The notes beneath the pieces were generated by a model. That model ran no database searches and was not told the origin of the DNA. It worked only from the letters and a program-made list of their open reading frames with translations. A stretch of 64,000 nucleotides of DNA from Rhizobium sp. Root274 (GTDB lineage Bacteria > Pseudomonadota > Alphaproteobacteria > Rhizobiales > Rhizobiaceae). The translations under genes and the position numbers were made by a program. Shown here piece by piece: positions 16,795 to 25,578 of this stretch. Position 1 is the stretch's first letter; every line of letters starts with the position of its first letter. The DNA lies in contig NZ_LMJE01000001.1 in assembly GCF_001429245.1 (NCBI RefSeq), positions 931,179 through 995,178 of the forward strand. Reading direction: 5' to 3'.

Positions 16795-17688
16795 ATGCTG
16801 ATTTCGGAACTCTTTGCCCTCGGCGCTGCCACCTGCATCGCCATGTGCGGCATGCTGATCAACGAACTCAACGGACGCGTCGGGCTCTTTCGGCTCGCCC
16901 GCTGGCAGATGACGGCCGCCGTCGTAATGACCGGCAGCGTGTCGCTTGCCATCGGCGGCTGGCGCAGTCTGGAGGCCTGGCACCTCGGCTATCTCGCCGC
17001 CTCGAGCCTCTTCGGCATCATGATCGCCAGCACCACCTATTTCGCCGCCATCTACAGCGCCGGCGCGCGCGTAACGGCGCTGTTGTTTTCGCTGACTTCG
17101 CCTTTCGCGCTCCTGCTCGGCTATCTCGTGCTGGGGGAAACGATCAGCCTGCAACAGGCGGCGGGCGTGGCGCTGGTCCTGACCGGGATCGCGCTTGCGA
17201 TCGGCCTGCCCGGCACCGACCGGTCTACCCGGGGCACATCCTCCCTTGGGCGCGGCGTACCGCTATCGGGGATCGTGCTCGGCATCGTCACCGCATTCGG
17301 GCAGGCGCTCGGCAATCTGAGCGCCCGTCCCGCCATGGCCGATGGTGTGGAGCCCTTCACGGCAATGGCCGTGCGCTCGGGCCTTGCCGCTCTCTTCTTC
17401 CTCGCCTTGACGCTATTGCCGATCCGCAGGCTGAAGAGCAGCGAACCCTTCGAATGGCGCGCGCTACGGCTCGCGATTGCCGCCTCCTTCTTCGGAACCG
17501 GCCTCGGCATGTCGCTTCTGATGGCGGCGCTCGAAGGCGGCAATGTCGGGATCGTCTCCACCCTGTCTTCGATGACACCGGTCGTCATCCTGCCGATGCT
17601 CTGGCTGCGCACGGGGATAGCGCCGCGCCCGACCGCCTGGCTCGGGGCTGTGCTGGCCGTGGTCGGAACGGCGCTCATCAGCCTTTAG
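16795..17688 (+). CDS. EamA/DMT-family transporter
   Basis: A 297-residue inner-membrane protein with about ten hydrophobic helices arranged as two EamA repeats (residues 1-135 and 150-297). Repeat ends show the typical GETISLQQAAGVALVLTGIALAIG and ...AVLAVVGTALISL. It is probably a metabolite exporter of unknown substrate. ATG at 16795 is the first methionine next to the first membrane helix; the much longer frame open upstream runs antisense to DUF6880 and is rejected. A 9-bp inverted repeat (gccggatgc/gcatccggc, 16690-16730) lies in the divergent promoter region. Confidence 0.88.
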   Translation: MLISELFALGAATCIAMCGMLINELNGRVGLFRLARWQMTAAVVMTGSVSLAIGGWRSLEAWHLGYLAASSLFGIMIASTTYFAAIYSAGARVTALLFSLTSPFALLLGYLVLGETISLQQAAGVALVLTGIALAIGLPGTDRSTRGTSSLGRGVPLSGIVLGIVTAFGQALGNLSARPAMADGVEPFTAMAVRSGLAALFFLALTLLPIRRLKSSEPFEWRALRLAIAASFFGTGLGMSLLMAALEGGNVGIVSTLSSMTPVVILPMLWLRTGIAPRPTAWLGAVLAVVGTALISL

Positions 17689-17699
17689 GCAAGAAGAGG

Positions 17700-18971
17700 T
17701 TACGCCTCGTTCTCGTGGCTTCGGCGAATGCGGCGCACCACCCACCAGACGGCAAGGACAGCAAGCGGCACCGATATCCCGGTGATGATGGCGGGATCGA
17801 CGGGCAGGACATCGTGCGGAATGGCTTTGGCGGCGTAGCTGACAAGGCCGACGATGTAATAGGAGATGGCAGCCACCGAGAGGCCTTCGACCGTCTGTTG
17901 CAGGCGCAACTGCATTTCGGCGCGGCTGTTCATGGCCGCGAGCAGGTCGGAATTCTGGCGCTCCATCTCGACGTCTATCCAGGAGCGGACGAGGCCGGTG
18001 GCCCGTGACAGCTTGCGCGACAGGTTGGCCTGGCGCTCCTCGATCGACTGGCAGGTGCGCATGGCCGGCGCCAGGCGGCGCTCCAGGAAGGATCCCAGCG
18101 TTTCATGGCCGGGCACCGGCGTCTCGTCGAGCGTCTTGACGCGTTCGCGCACGATCCCGTCATACGCGCGGCTCGCGCCAAACCGATAGAGGCTGAGGGC
18201 TGCATTGGCTTCGAGCTCGGCGGCAAGCCGGGTGATCTCGGCCAGCATCTCGTCGGCTTCCTCCCGGGCATGGGCCTTCATGCGCTGGGTGACGGCGGTC
18301 AGCCCATCCTCGATCCGGCGGATTTCCGGGGACAAGGTCTGGGCGAGCGGCAGGCCGAGCATGGCCATGGTGCGATAGGTCTCGATATCGAGCAGACGCT
18401 GGACGACAGCACCTCGTCCGGCCTCGGTCATGCCGCGATCGATGACGAGGATCTGTGTCAGGCCGTTTCCATCCTGGCGGAAGTCGGTGAGGACGGCCGC
18501 CTGGCCGTTCTTCAATTCGCTGTAGCAGAGGCTTGCCGGATCGAAGGCATTGCGCGCTTCGGTGCTCTCCGGCCCCTCGGGCCGCAGTTCAAGCCTGATA
18601 CCCGAGATCAGCGGACCGGGTGCGATAAAGCCATCACCAAAGGGATGGATCGGCACCTCGCCGCCGAACGTGTCCGGCAGGGGGCCATCCCAGAACCAGG
18701 TCGAGAATTCCGTGTGCCGCTCCCAACGCAGCGTGCCCTGCCCCCAGGGCAATGCCTGATAGCGCGCCTGCTTGTCTGGCAGCGGCACGCCACGGGCGCG
18801 GGACATTTCGGCAATCGCGGCGTGGTGTACCGCTGAGCCGCCATCCATCATGAAGGCGAGCTGAAAGATGACGCGGCTCGATTTTACCAGCGCATAAGGT
18901 CGCGCGTGGATTTCGCCGAGCGCGAGTGTGCGCTCCGGCGCCATCGGAAATGCGAAATCACCCTTTGCCAC
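17700..18971 (-). CDS. DUF3422 family membrane-anchored protein
   Basis: A 423-residue protein. The N-terminal part includes NEIHARP-like LGEIHARPYALVKSSR and HTEFSTWFWDG, the recurring signature of DUF3422. The middle is a long helical region (about residues 215-350), and two membrane helices at the C-terminus (AAISYYIVGLVSYAAKAIP and ITGISVPLAVLAVWWVV) anchor it, leaving a basic tail (RRIRRSHENEA). The start is GTG with gggag upstream. Function is unknown. It resembles CorA-like proteins in having a long helical domain before paired C-terminal helices. Confidence 0.9.
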   Translation of the reverse strand: MAKGDFAFPMAPERTLALGEIHARPYALVKSSRVIFQLAFMMDGGSAVHHAAIAEMSRARGVPLPDKQARYQALPWGQGTLRWERHTEFSTWFWDGPLPDTFGGEVPIHPFGDGFIAPGPLISGIRLELRPEGPESTEARNAFDPASLCYSELKNGQAAVLTDFRQDGNGLTQILVIDRGMTEAGRGAVVQRLLDIETYRTMAMLGLPLAQTLSPEIRRIEDGLTAVTQRMKAHAREEADEMLAEITRLAAELEANAALSLYRFGASRAYDGIVRERVKTLDETPVPGHETLGSFLERRLAPAMRTCQSIEERQANLSRKLSRATGLVRSWIDVEMERQNSDLLAAMNSRAEMQLRLQQTVEGLSVAAISYYIVGLVSYAAKAIPHDVLPVDPAIITGISVPLAVLAVWWVVRRIRRSHENEA

Positions 18972-19091
18972 GTCACTCGTCTCCCTTGCCCATCGTCAAG
19001 CTAGCAGTGCTGCCGCCTGGGAGCAAAGGCGCAATTGTCACAGGATGTGATCGATCCGCAGTTTTTGTACGCCCGGGTGTGACGGCAGAAG

Positions 19092-19110
19092 TGGCCAAAT
19101 TATTTGACCA
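19092..19110. promoter_or_regulatory. Candidate operator for the FadR-type regulator
   Basis: A 19-bp near-perfect palindrome, tggccaaattatttgacca, with one mismatched pair, sits 44 bp upstream of the regulator's start codon. FadR-subfamily GntR proteins commonly bind short palindromes with GG/TGGT arms near their own promoters. The assignment is by position and symmetry only. Confidence 0.45.
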
Positions 19111-19153
19111 ATCTGCAGGGTGCTTGATAAGTCTCAGTGCCAAGGAGACGCAT

Positions 19154-19987
19154 GTGAGCGACAGTGACGAGACCCTTTTTTCCGGCGTGACGCACAGCCG
19201 GACCGCAGACGAGGTGGTGCAGCAGATCGAGCTGCTGATCCTCGACGGCGTGCTGCGCGACGGCGATCGGCTGCCGGGCGAGCGGGATCTGGCACAGTCC
19301 CTCGACGTGTCGAGGCCGATCCTGCGCGAGGCACTGAAGGAGCTGGAAACCAGAGGACTGCTGGTCAGCCATCACGGCGGCGGAACATTCGTCGCCGATA
19401 TCATTGGCCAGGTGTTTTCCAAGCCGGTGACCGAGTTGATCTCCCGGCATGGGCGGGCAACGCGCGACTATCTCGAATACCGGCGCGAACTTGAGGGGCT
19501 GACGGCGGAGCTTGCCGCCCAGCGGGCGACCGAGACGGACAAGGCGCTTCTGGCACGGATCGTCGACGACATGCGACTTGCGCACGAGAATGCAGAGCCG
19601 GAGGCAGAGCTTGCGGCTGACGTCGAGTTCCATAATGCCATTGGCGAGGCCGCCCATAACATCATCCTCCTTCACACCATGCGGGCCTGTTACCGGCTGC
19701 TGTCGGAAGGCATCCTCTTCAATCGCAAGGCGGTGTTTTCGCTCCCCAGCGCCCGCGAACGGCTGCTGGAGCAGCATGTGGCGATCCAGGAAGCGATCCG
19801 GGACGGCGATCCCGTTGCTGCCAAGCAGGCGGCGCAGACGCATATCGACTTCGTGATGCAGGCGGCGGCCGACAGCGCGCGCTCGGACGAATGGGGCAGG
19901 GTCGCGAAACTGCGGCTTCTTCGACGCGAGGGCACTCACCCGGCAACGCGCGTTACACGGCCGCCGCGGGACTCGGCTTCCGACTGA
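19154..19987 (+). CDS. GntR-family (FadR subfamily) transcriptional regulator
   Basis: A 277-residue repressor. The GntR winged helix is at residues 12-80: ADEVVQQIELLILDGVLRDGDRLPGERDLAQSLDVSRPILREAL. The FCD ligand-binding domain is helical (about residues 100-235) with the metal-site pattern YRRELEG, ADVEFHNAIGEAAHN and LEQHVAIQEAIRDGD...AAQTHIDF. The start is GTG at 19154 with aaggag 6 nt before it; the ATG two bases upstream is out of frame. It likely senses an organic acid. The mannosylfructose genes follow 231 bp downstream on the same strand, but a regulatory link is unproven. Confidence 0.9.
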   Translation: MSDSDETLFSGVTHSRTADEVVQQIELLILDGVLRDGDRLPGERDLAQSLDVSRPILREALKELETRGLLVSHHGGGTFVADIIGQVFSKPVTELISRHGRATRDYLEYRRELEGLTAELAAQRATETDKALLARIVDDMRLAHENAEPEAELAADVEFHNAIGEAAHNIILLHTMRACYRLLSEGILFNRKAVFSLPSARERLLEQHVAIQEAIRDGDPVAAKQAAQTHIDFVMQAAADSARSDEWGRVAKLRLLRREGTHPATRVTRPPRDSASD

Positions 19988-20218
19988 AGCCATGGGCACG
20001 CCGGGTCACCCGGAATCGGCCAATACTCACGATACCTGCGACCCTTCTTGAACGGGCCGCATGCGGTCGAGCGGTGGCAGGAACTGTGCGGCCGAAGAGG
20101 TCGATTTACGACAAATCATCCCATCGCGAGAATTTTCATCCGACTATTCGGAACAGAACGCCGTTTTTCATGTTATCTTCCCGCTTCATACGAATGAATT
20201 TTTCACAACGGGGGACCC

Positions 20219-21556
20219 ATGGCACCGACATCGGACGCATTGGAGACACCGCGCATCGCGCTCATCTCCACACATGGATATGTTGCAGCCCAACCGCCTT
20301 TAGGTGCGGCCGACACCGGCGGACAGGTCGTCTATGTCCTTGAGCTCGCCAAGAAGCTGGCCCAGCTCGGGCACAAGGTCGACATCTATACCCGCCGCTT
20401 CGAAGACCAGCCCGAATTCGACGAAGTCGACGAAAATGTACGGGTAATCCGTATTCCCTGCGGTGGTCCGGACTTCATTCCGAAGGAATATCTGCATCGT
20501 CATCTGGGCGAATGGAACGAGAAAGCTCTGCGTTACATCAAACGTGAGGGGCTCACCTATCTCTTCATCAACAGTCATTATTGGGACGCCGGCGTCGCCG
20601 GGCAACGACTGTCCGAGGCACTTGGGGTGCCGCATATCCATACGCCGCATTCCCTCGGCCTCTGGAAGAAGCGTCAGATGGAGACCGATTATCCGGAGCG
20701 AGCCGACAGGTTTGAGCAGGAATTCAACTTCAAAGAACGTATCCAGCACGAGCTAATCGTCTATCGCAGCTGCCAGCTTGTGATTGCGACGACGCCCATC
20801 CAGCTCGACATGCTGACCGAAGATTACGGCCTCTCGCGCAGCCGGGTTCACATGATCCCGCCGGGTTACGACGACAACCGCTTTTATCCGGTCTCGGAAT
20901 CGTCACGCCAGATGGTCCGCCAGCGCTTCGGCTTCGAGGGCCGCACGGTCCTGGCGCTCGGCAGGCTCGCGACCAACAAGGGCTATGATCTTCTGATCGA
21001 CGGCTTCTCGGTGCTGGCCAAACGCGTTCCGGACGCGCGGCTGCGGCTGGCGCTGGGTGGTGAAAGTCTCGATGCGCAGGAAGAGACAATCCTTGCGCAG
21101 CTGAAGCAGCAGGTCGCGGATCTCGGGCTGACCGACAAGGTGGAGTTCACCGGCTTCGTGGCCGACGAGGATCTCTCGGACATGTATCGCGCAGCCGACC
21201 TGTTTGTGCTGTCCAGCCGCTACGAACCCTTTGGCATGACCGCAATTGAAGCAATGGCGAGCGGGACCCCGACGATCGTCACCATTCATGGCGGTCTTTT
21301 TCGCGCGGTAAGCTATGGCCGGCATGCGCTTTATGCGGATCCTTTCGACAAGGAGGATCTGGGTATCACCATGATGAAACCGCTCAACCACCCGCGGCTT
21401 TACGGCCGGCTTTCCCGGATGGGTGCGCACAAGGCTCGCAGTCTCTTTACCTGGACCGGTATTGCGCAACAGCTGATCGCCCTTGTCGAGGGGCGGCCGG
21501 TGGCGCAGGCTCTGGAGGAAAGTGACTGGGCCGAACCCTGGAATGACGGCGATTGA
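20219..21556 (+). CDS. mfpsA: Mannosylfructose-phosphate synthase
   Basis: A 445-residue GT4-family glycosyltransferase. The N-terminal domain has THGYVAAQPPLGAADTGGQVVYVLELAKKL, the sugar-phosphate acceptor loop of the sucrose-phosphate-synthase family, and HTPHSLGLWKKRQ. The C-terminal domain has LGRLATNKGYDLLI and the E-x7-E motif in SSRYEPFGMTAIEAMASG. Its immediate coupling to a sucrose-phosphatase-like HAD protein matches the Agrobacterium pathway that makes mannosylfructose (GDP-mannose plus fructose 6-phosphate), an osmoprotectant. A sucrose-phosphate synthase is the alternative, but the pairing and taxon favour mannosylfructose. Confidence 0.85.
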   Translation: MAPTSDALETPRIALISTHGYVAAQPPLGAADTGGQVVYVLELAKKLAQLGHKVDIYTRRFEDQPEFDEVDENVRVIRIPCGGPDFIPKEYLHRHLGEWNEKALRYIKREGLTYLFINSHYWDAGVAGQRLSEALGVPHIHTPHSLGLWKKRQMETDYPERADRFEQEFNFKERIQHELIVYRSCQLVIATTPIQLDMLTEDYGLSRSRVHMIPPGYDDNRFYPVSESSRQMVRQRFGFEGRTVLALGRLATNKGYDLLIDGFSVLAKRVPDARLRLALGGESLDAQEETILAQLKQQVADLGLTDKVEFTGFVADEDLSDMYRAADLFVLSSRYEPFGMTAIEAMASGTPTIVTIHGGLFRAVSYGRHALYADPFDKEDLGITMMKPLNHPRLYGRLSRMGAHKARSLFTWTGIAQQLIALVEGRPVAQALEESDWAEPWNDGD

Positions 21557-22302
21557 ACACGATCCAACTTTTTTGTTCCGATCTGGACGGCACGCTAGCG
21601 GGCGACCGCGATGGCGCGCATGCCTTTGCCAGACACTGGTCGGCCCTGCCCGACGACCGGCGTCCCCTGCTGGTCTACAACAGCGGCCGGCTGGTTGAAG
21701 ATATCCTCGCCTTCACTGCCGAAGAAGGCCTGCCCATGGCCGACTTCGTCATCGGAGGCGTCGGGACGATGCTTCATTCGGAAGTCTGGCCCCATCTTGG
21801 CGATGCCTATCGGGCGACACTCGATCGCGGATTTGACGTCGATCGTGTCGAAGCCTTGCTTCGACCGATGGAGAGACTGTCGCGTCAGCCTGATCACTAT
21901 CAGCATCGGCTGAAATCCAGCTGGTATCTGCATGACGCCTGTCCCGACGACCTGGAGGCGATCAAGAGCCGGTTGCATTCGGAGGGTCAGGGGGCGCGGG
22001 TGGTCTATTCGAGCAATCGCGATCTCGACATTATTCCGAGCGCCGCAGACAAGGGTCAGGCACTCCGCTGGCTGTGCACGGAGTTGGGGATCCGGCTCTC
22101 TTTCGTGGTTGTTGCTGGCGACACCGGCAACGATCGTGCGATGTTCGAACTAGAAGGGGTGACCGGCATTCTGCCGGAAAACGCCCTGGGGGAGCTCTCC
22201 AGCCTTGCACAGGGTAGAAAGACTATCGTGCGTGGCAACGGCCAAGCCGCCTGGGGCGTTCTGGATGGCCTCAGGCAACTGGGGTTGCTCGATCCCGGTT
22301 GA
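21553..22302 (+). CDS. mfppA: Mannosylfructose-phosphate phosphatase
   Basis: A 249-residue HAD phosphatase of the sucrose-phosphatase type that should remove phosphate from mannosylfructose phosphate. Motif I is FCSDLDGTLAGD, motif II is the Ser in VYNSGRLVED, motif III is a Lys in SAADKGQALRWL, and motif IV is VAGDTGNDRAMFE. The cap lies between (about residues 80-170). The start is TTG at 21553, overlapping the synthase stop as TTGA, so the two proteins are made in a coupled way. Length matches the ~248 residues of the Agrobacterium enzyme. Confidence 0.87.
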   Translation: MNTIQLFCSDLDGTLAGDRDGAHAFARHWSALPDDRRPLLVYNSGRLVEDILAFTAEEGLPMADFVIGGVGTMLHSEVWPHLGDAYRATLDRGFDVDRVEALLRPMERLSRQPDHYQHRLKSSWYLHDACPDDLEAIKSRLHSEGQGARVVYSSNRDLDIIPSAADKGQALRWLCTELGIRLSFVVVAGDTGNDRAMFELEGVTGILPENALGELSSLAQGRKTIVRGNGQAAWGVLDGLRQLGLLDPG

Positions 22303-22335
22303 AACAGAGCAGCCCCCTGCTGGCTTTGCCAGATG

Positions 22336-22369
22336 CGGCACGGCATGTCGCAGCGACATGCCCATGCCG
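22336..22369. repeat. GC-rich hairpin between mfppA and the Nudix gene
   Basis: cggca and tgccg enclose a perfect 10-bp stem (ggcatgtcgc / gcgacatgcc) with a single-base centre, 33 nt after the mfppA stop. No T run follows, so it is not a standard terminator; it could be a Rho-independent stem without tail, an mRNA stabiliser or a remnant palindrome. Confidence 0.55.
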
Positions 22370-22485
22370 GGGAATCGGCTGCTACGCCGCAGATCTAGAT
22401 CATTAAGTGCTTGCCTAAGACATCGATCAGCCTTCACTTAAGCAACTGATCATGCGCTAATCAACCGAATCGAGGTGCAAGTCCA

Positions 22486-22995
22486 TTGGGAATCATCGGC
22501 CGTATCACATCCGACATCAGGCTCATGCTGCAGCGACCGCCGCGGCAGCAATTTGCTGCGATCTGTCACCGCAGGCGCAAGAAGACCAATGAGCTGGAAG
22601 TGCTTGTGATCACCAGCCGTGATACCGGCCGCTGGGTGATCCCCAAGGGGTGGCATATGCCCGGCAAGCAACCGCACGCCATCGCCGAGCGGGAGGCCTA
22701 TGAAGAAGCCGGCATCAAGGGCAAGGCCGAGCGCGACCCCATCGGCAGCTATGGCTACATGAAGAAGATGAACGGTGGCCTGAAGGTGCCAACGCGGGTT
22801 CAGGTCTACAGCCTGCTGGTCAAGTCCATGCTCAAGGACTTTCCGGAGAAGGGAAGCCGCCGCCTGGAATGGGTCACCTGCGAGGAAGCTGCGAACCGCG
22901 TCGATGAACCGGAGCTGAAGGCGCTTTTCCGTGCCTTCCCCCGTCTCCTGCAGAGCCAGGCCGAAAACCCAAAAAAATCTGCCGAGGTGGCCTGA
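22486..22995 (+). CDS. Nudix hydrolase
   Basis: A 169-residue hydrolase of nucleoside-diphosphate-linked or polyphosphorylated substrates. The Nudix box lies in PKGWHMPGKQPHAIAEREAYEEAG: the REAYEEAG core with its metal-binding glutamates is intact, while the first box glutamate is replaced by Lys, as is common in relatives of diphosphoinositol-polyphosphate hydrolases. The start is TTG at 22486, supported by gaggt at 9 nt spacing. The C-terminal tail (after residue 150) is polar and probably disordered. The next gene begins 175 nt downstream behind its own Pho box. Confidence 0.9.
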   Translation: MGIIGRITSDIRLMLQRPPRQQFAAICHRRRKKTNELEVLVITSRDTGRWVIPKGWHMPGKQPHAIAEREAYEEAGIKGKAERDPIGSYGYMKKMNGGLKVPTRVQVYSLLVKSMLKDFPEKGSRRLEWVTCEEAANRVDEPELKALFRAFPRLLQSQAENPKKSAEVA

Positions 22996-23002
22996 AAGGG
23001 CT

Positions 23003-23020
23003 TTGTCACAAAACTGTCAT
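23003..23020 (+). promoter_or_regulatory. Pho box (PhoB binding site) upstream of the phosphate transporter gene
   Basis: ttgtcacaaaactgtcat consists of two 7-bp CTGTCAT-like half sites (TTGTCAC and CTGTCAT) separated by exactly four bases, the standard Pho box layout. The second half is a perfect match. It lies 150 bp before the transporter start, which is consistent with phosphate control of that gene. Confidence 0.8.
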
Positions 23021-23170
23021 ATTGAACCCACCGACCTTTGCCGGTAGTGGCTTCGGATTGATGTGAACCAAGACATGGCCGGCGGTTGCCGACGCGTCAC
23101 TTTCATCAACCGCCGTTAGACATGCAAGAACGAGGACCAGCACGGGGCCTCTTCCGGAGGCAGCCGGCCC

Positions 23171-24676
23171 ATGGGCAAAACGACGCCAAAGCTTTTGAAG
23201 CCGACCCTGGACAAGGATCTGGGCAAGGTCGCCCATGTCGAGGCGGCCTCGCAGCACGTGTCGCGCGGGTTGGCGCCGCTCGGCCTCGGCCTGATCTTCG
23301 TCATCCTCGCCACAGTGGTTGCCGCCGGCGCCGCCGCAGGAAAGCCGGGCGCTGCTGTCGTGATCGCCGCTGCGGCCCTCGCCGCCTATATGGCAATGAA
23401 CATTGGCGCCAACGACGTGACCAACAATGTCGGCCCGGCGGTCGGTGCCCGCGTCATGACCATGGCGACGGCCCTCTCGCTTGCCGTGGTGTTCGAGATC
23501 GCCGGGGCCCTGATCGCCGGCAACGAGGTTGTCGCGACGATTTCGCGCGGCATCATCGCACCCTCCATGACAGGGTCTTCAGACGCCTTCGTCTGGGCAA
23601 TTATGGCGGCACTCCTGTCGGCCGGACTTTGGATCAATCTTGCCACCTGGATCAATGCACCGGTCTCGACCACCCATGCCGTGGTCGGAGGGGTTCTGGG
23701 CGCTGGTGTCGCTGCCGCAGGACCTGCGGCGCTCAACTGGGGCATTGTCGGTGGCATTACGGCGAGCTGGGTGCTTTCCCCCCTGATCGGCGGCGTGATC
23801 GCGGCGCTGGTTCTCGCCTTCATCAAGGAGTTCGTCATCTACCGGGAGGACAAGATCGGGTCGGCCCGCCGATGGGTGCCGATCCTGATTGCCGTCATGG
23901 TGGGCGCCTTTTTGAGCTACCTCGCCCTGAAAGGGCTCGGTCAGTTGATCCCGATCAGCATGCCGATGGCGCTCGCGATCGGCCTTGTCTCTGGACTGCT
24001 CTCCTGGGCGGCCGCGATCCCTCTGATCCGGCGCCAGTCCATTGGGCTTGAGAACCGCAACCAGTCCCTGCGCAAGCTGTTTCGCCTGCCGCTGATTTTC
24101 GCGGCTGCGCTCTTGTCCTTCGCGCATGGCGCAAACGACGTCGCCAATGCCATCGGTCCGCTGACGGCAATCGTCGAGGCGACGCGGACTTATGGATTGC
24201 CCACCGGGGGCGCACCGCATCTTTGGGTTGTTCTGATCGGCGCCTTCGGCATCTCCACCGGAATTCTGCTTTACGGCCCACGGCTCATCCGGATCGTCGG
24301 GGAGGAAATCACCAAACTCAACCCGATGCGGGCCTATAGCGTATCATTGTCGACGGCGATCACCGTACTTGTCGCTTCGGCGGTGGGCTTGCCGGTAAGT
24401 TCGACCCACATCGCTATCGGTGCCGTCTTCGGCGTCGGCTTCTTCCGCGAGTGGTACACGCGCAATTCCACGCGCCGGGTCGAGTACATGCGCGCCAAGG
24501 CGGAGCGCTGGGAGGTTGAGCCGAAACCCGAGCGCAATTCGGAAGAGCTGCGCCGCCGCTATCTGGTCCGCCGCTCGCATTTCATGACAATCGTCGCCGC
24601 CTGGGTCATTACCGTTCCGTTCTCTGCAGGGCTTGCAGCGATCATCTATTGGATTATGTCTCAGCTCGTTGGCTGA
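23171..24676 (+). CDS. pit: PiT-family inorganic phosphate transporter
   Basis: A 501-residue inner-membrane transporter. Both PiT signature motifs are present: [18 protein letters not shown] (about residues 76-93) and [15 protein letters not shown] near residue 320. There are about ten to twelve hydrophobic helices with a central cytoplasmic loop (about residues 220-310), and [15 protein letters not shown] and [15 protein letters not shown] are the matching halves of the repeat. It exchanges phosphate with protons at low affinity by family knowledge. A Pho box at 23003-23020 suggests PhoB control; in Sinorhizobium PhoB represses a Pit system, so repression is as likely as activation. Confidence 0.92.
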   Translation: MGKTTPKLLKPTLDKDLGKVAHVEAASQHVSRGLAPLGLGLIFVILATVVAAGAAAGKPGAAVVIAAAALAAYMAMNIGANDVTNNVGPAVGARVMTMATALSLAVVFEIAGALIAGNEVVATISRGIIAPSMTGSSDAFVWAIMAALLSAGLWINLATWINAPVSTTHAVVGGVLGAGVAAAGPAALNWGIVGGITASWVLSPLIGGVIAALVLAFIKEFVIYREDKIGSARRWVPILIAVMVGAFLSYLALKGLGQLIPISMPMALAIGLVSGLLSWAAAIPLIRRQSIGLENRNQSLRKLFRLPLIFAAALLSFAHGANDVANAIGPLTAIVEATRTYGLPTGGAPHLWVVLIGAFGISTGILLYGPRLIRIVGEEITKLNPMRAYSVSLSTAITVLVASAVGLPVSSTHIAIGAVFGVGFFREWYTRNSTRRVEYMRAKAERWEVEPKPERNSEELRRRYLVRRSHFMTIVAAWVITVPFSAGLAAIIYWIMSQLVG

Positions 24677-24698
24677 TGACGGGAGTCGATTTTTTCCA

Positions 24699-25436
24699 AT
24701 GCGTGCGAACTACAAGATGCAGCGGCTTCATGTCACGGCGGATCTCGCCGCCGGACACACGATCGAAGCGACGACCGAGCAGTTCAACTATCTTGCCCAT
24801 GTGCTGCGCTATGACGAAGGCGCAGATCTGCTGCTGTTCAACGGCCGTCATGGCGAGTGGCGGGCAAGCGTTGGCTTTCCCACGCGCAAGCGCATCCTGC
24901 TGACCCCCGTCGAGGAGACCCGTCCGCAGCCTGAGGACAGCGACCTGCATTTTCTCTTTGCCCCGCTGAAGGTCGGCCGGATGGATTACCTGGTGCAGAA
25001 GGCCGTGGAAATGGGTGCCGGGGTGTTGCAGCCGGTCATGACCCAGCACGTTCAGGGCAAGATCGGCAGTGTCGAGCGGCTGCAGGCCAATGCCGTCGAG
25101 GCGGCCGAGCAATGCGGGATCCTCGCAATTCCCAGGGTCGCTGAGCCGGTGAAGCTGCGTGATCTTCTCGACCGTTGGTCGCCCGAGCGCCGGATCATCT
25201 ATTGCGACGAGGACAGCTCGACGCAGAATCCTCTACCCGCCCTCTCCCGCATCGAGGAAAAGTCGCTTGCGCTGCTGGTCGGGCCGGAAGGCGGGTTTTC
25301 GGACGAGGAGCGTCAACTCTTGCGCTCCCTGCCCTTTGTGACGGCCATCCCTCTGGGGCCGCGCATCCTCAGGGCGGACACGGCCGCCGTTGCCGCGATG
25401 GCCGTGGTACAGGCCGCCATCGGCGACTGGCGCTAG
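24699..25436 (+). CDS. rsmE: 16S rRNA (uracil1498-N3)-methyltransferase
   Basis: A 245-residue SPOUT-family methyltransferase acting on U1498 of 16S rRNA. An N-terminal PUA-like domain (about residues 1-75) has [21 protein letters not shown]. The SPOUT domain contains [36 protein letters not shown] and the knot region [15 protein letters not shown] followed by [23 protein letters not shown]. These are the defining RsmE motifs. The start is set at 24699, the first ATG after the preceding gene; the frame is open further upstream inside the transporter gene. Confidence 0.95.
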   Translation: MRANYKMQRLHVTADLAAGHTIEATTEQFNYLAHVLRYDEGADLLLFNGRHGEWRASVGFPTRKRILLTPVEETRPQPEDSDLHFLFAPLKVGRMDYLVQKAVEMGAGVLQPVMTQHVQGKIGSVERLQANAVEAAEQCGILAIPRVAEPVKLRDLLDRWSPERRIIYCDEDSSTQNPLPALSRIEEKSLALLVGPEGGFSDEERQLLRSLPFVTAIPLGPRILRADTAAVAAMAVVQAAIGDWR

Positions 25437-25578
25437 CGTTCACTACACCGTTCGCTTGTTCCAGTTTTTTGAGCCGTGCTTGAGAGAATTTCACTTGCGC
25501 GGCATATAAATCCGGTTCAATCAGCCTGTCGGATGGGCCTCCCGTGCCCAGCGACGATGCCTCAACAAGGTTTCATTC

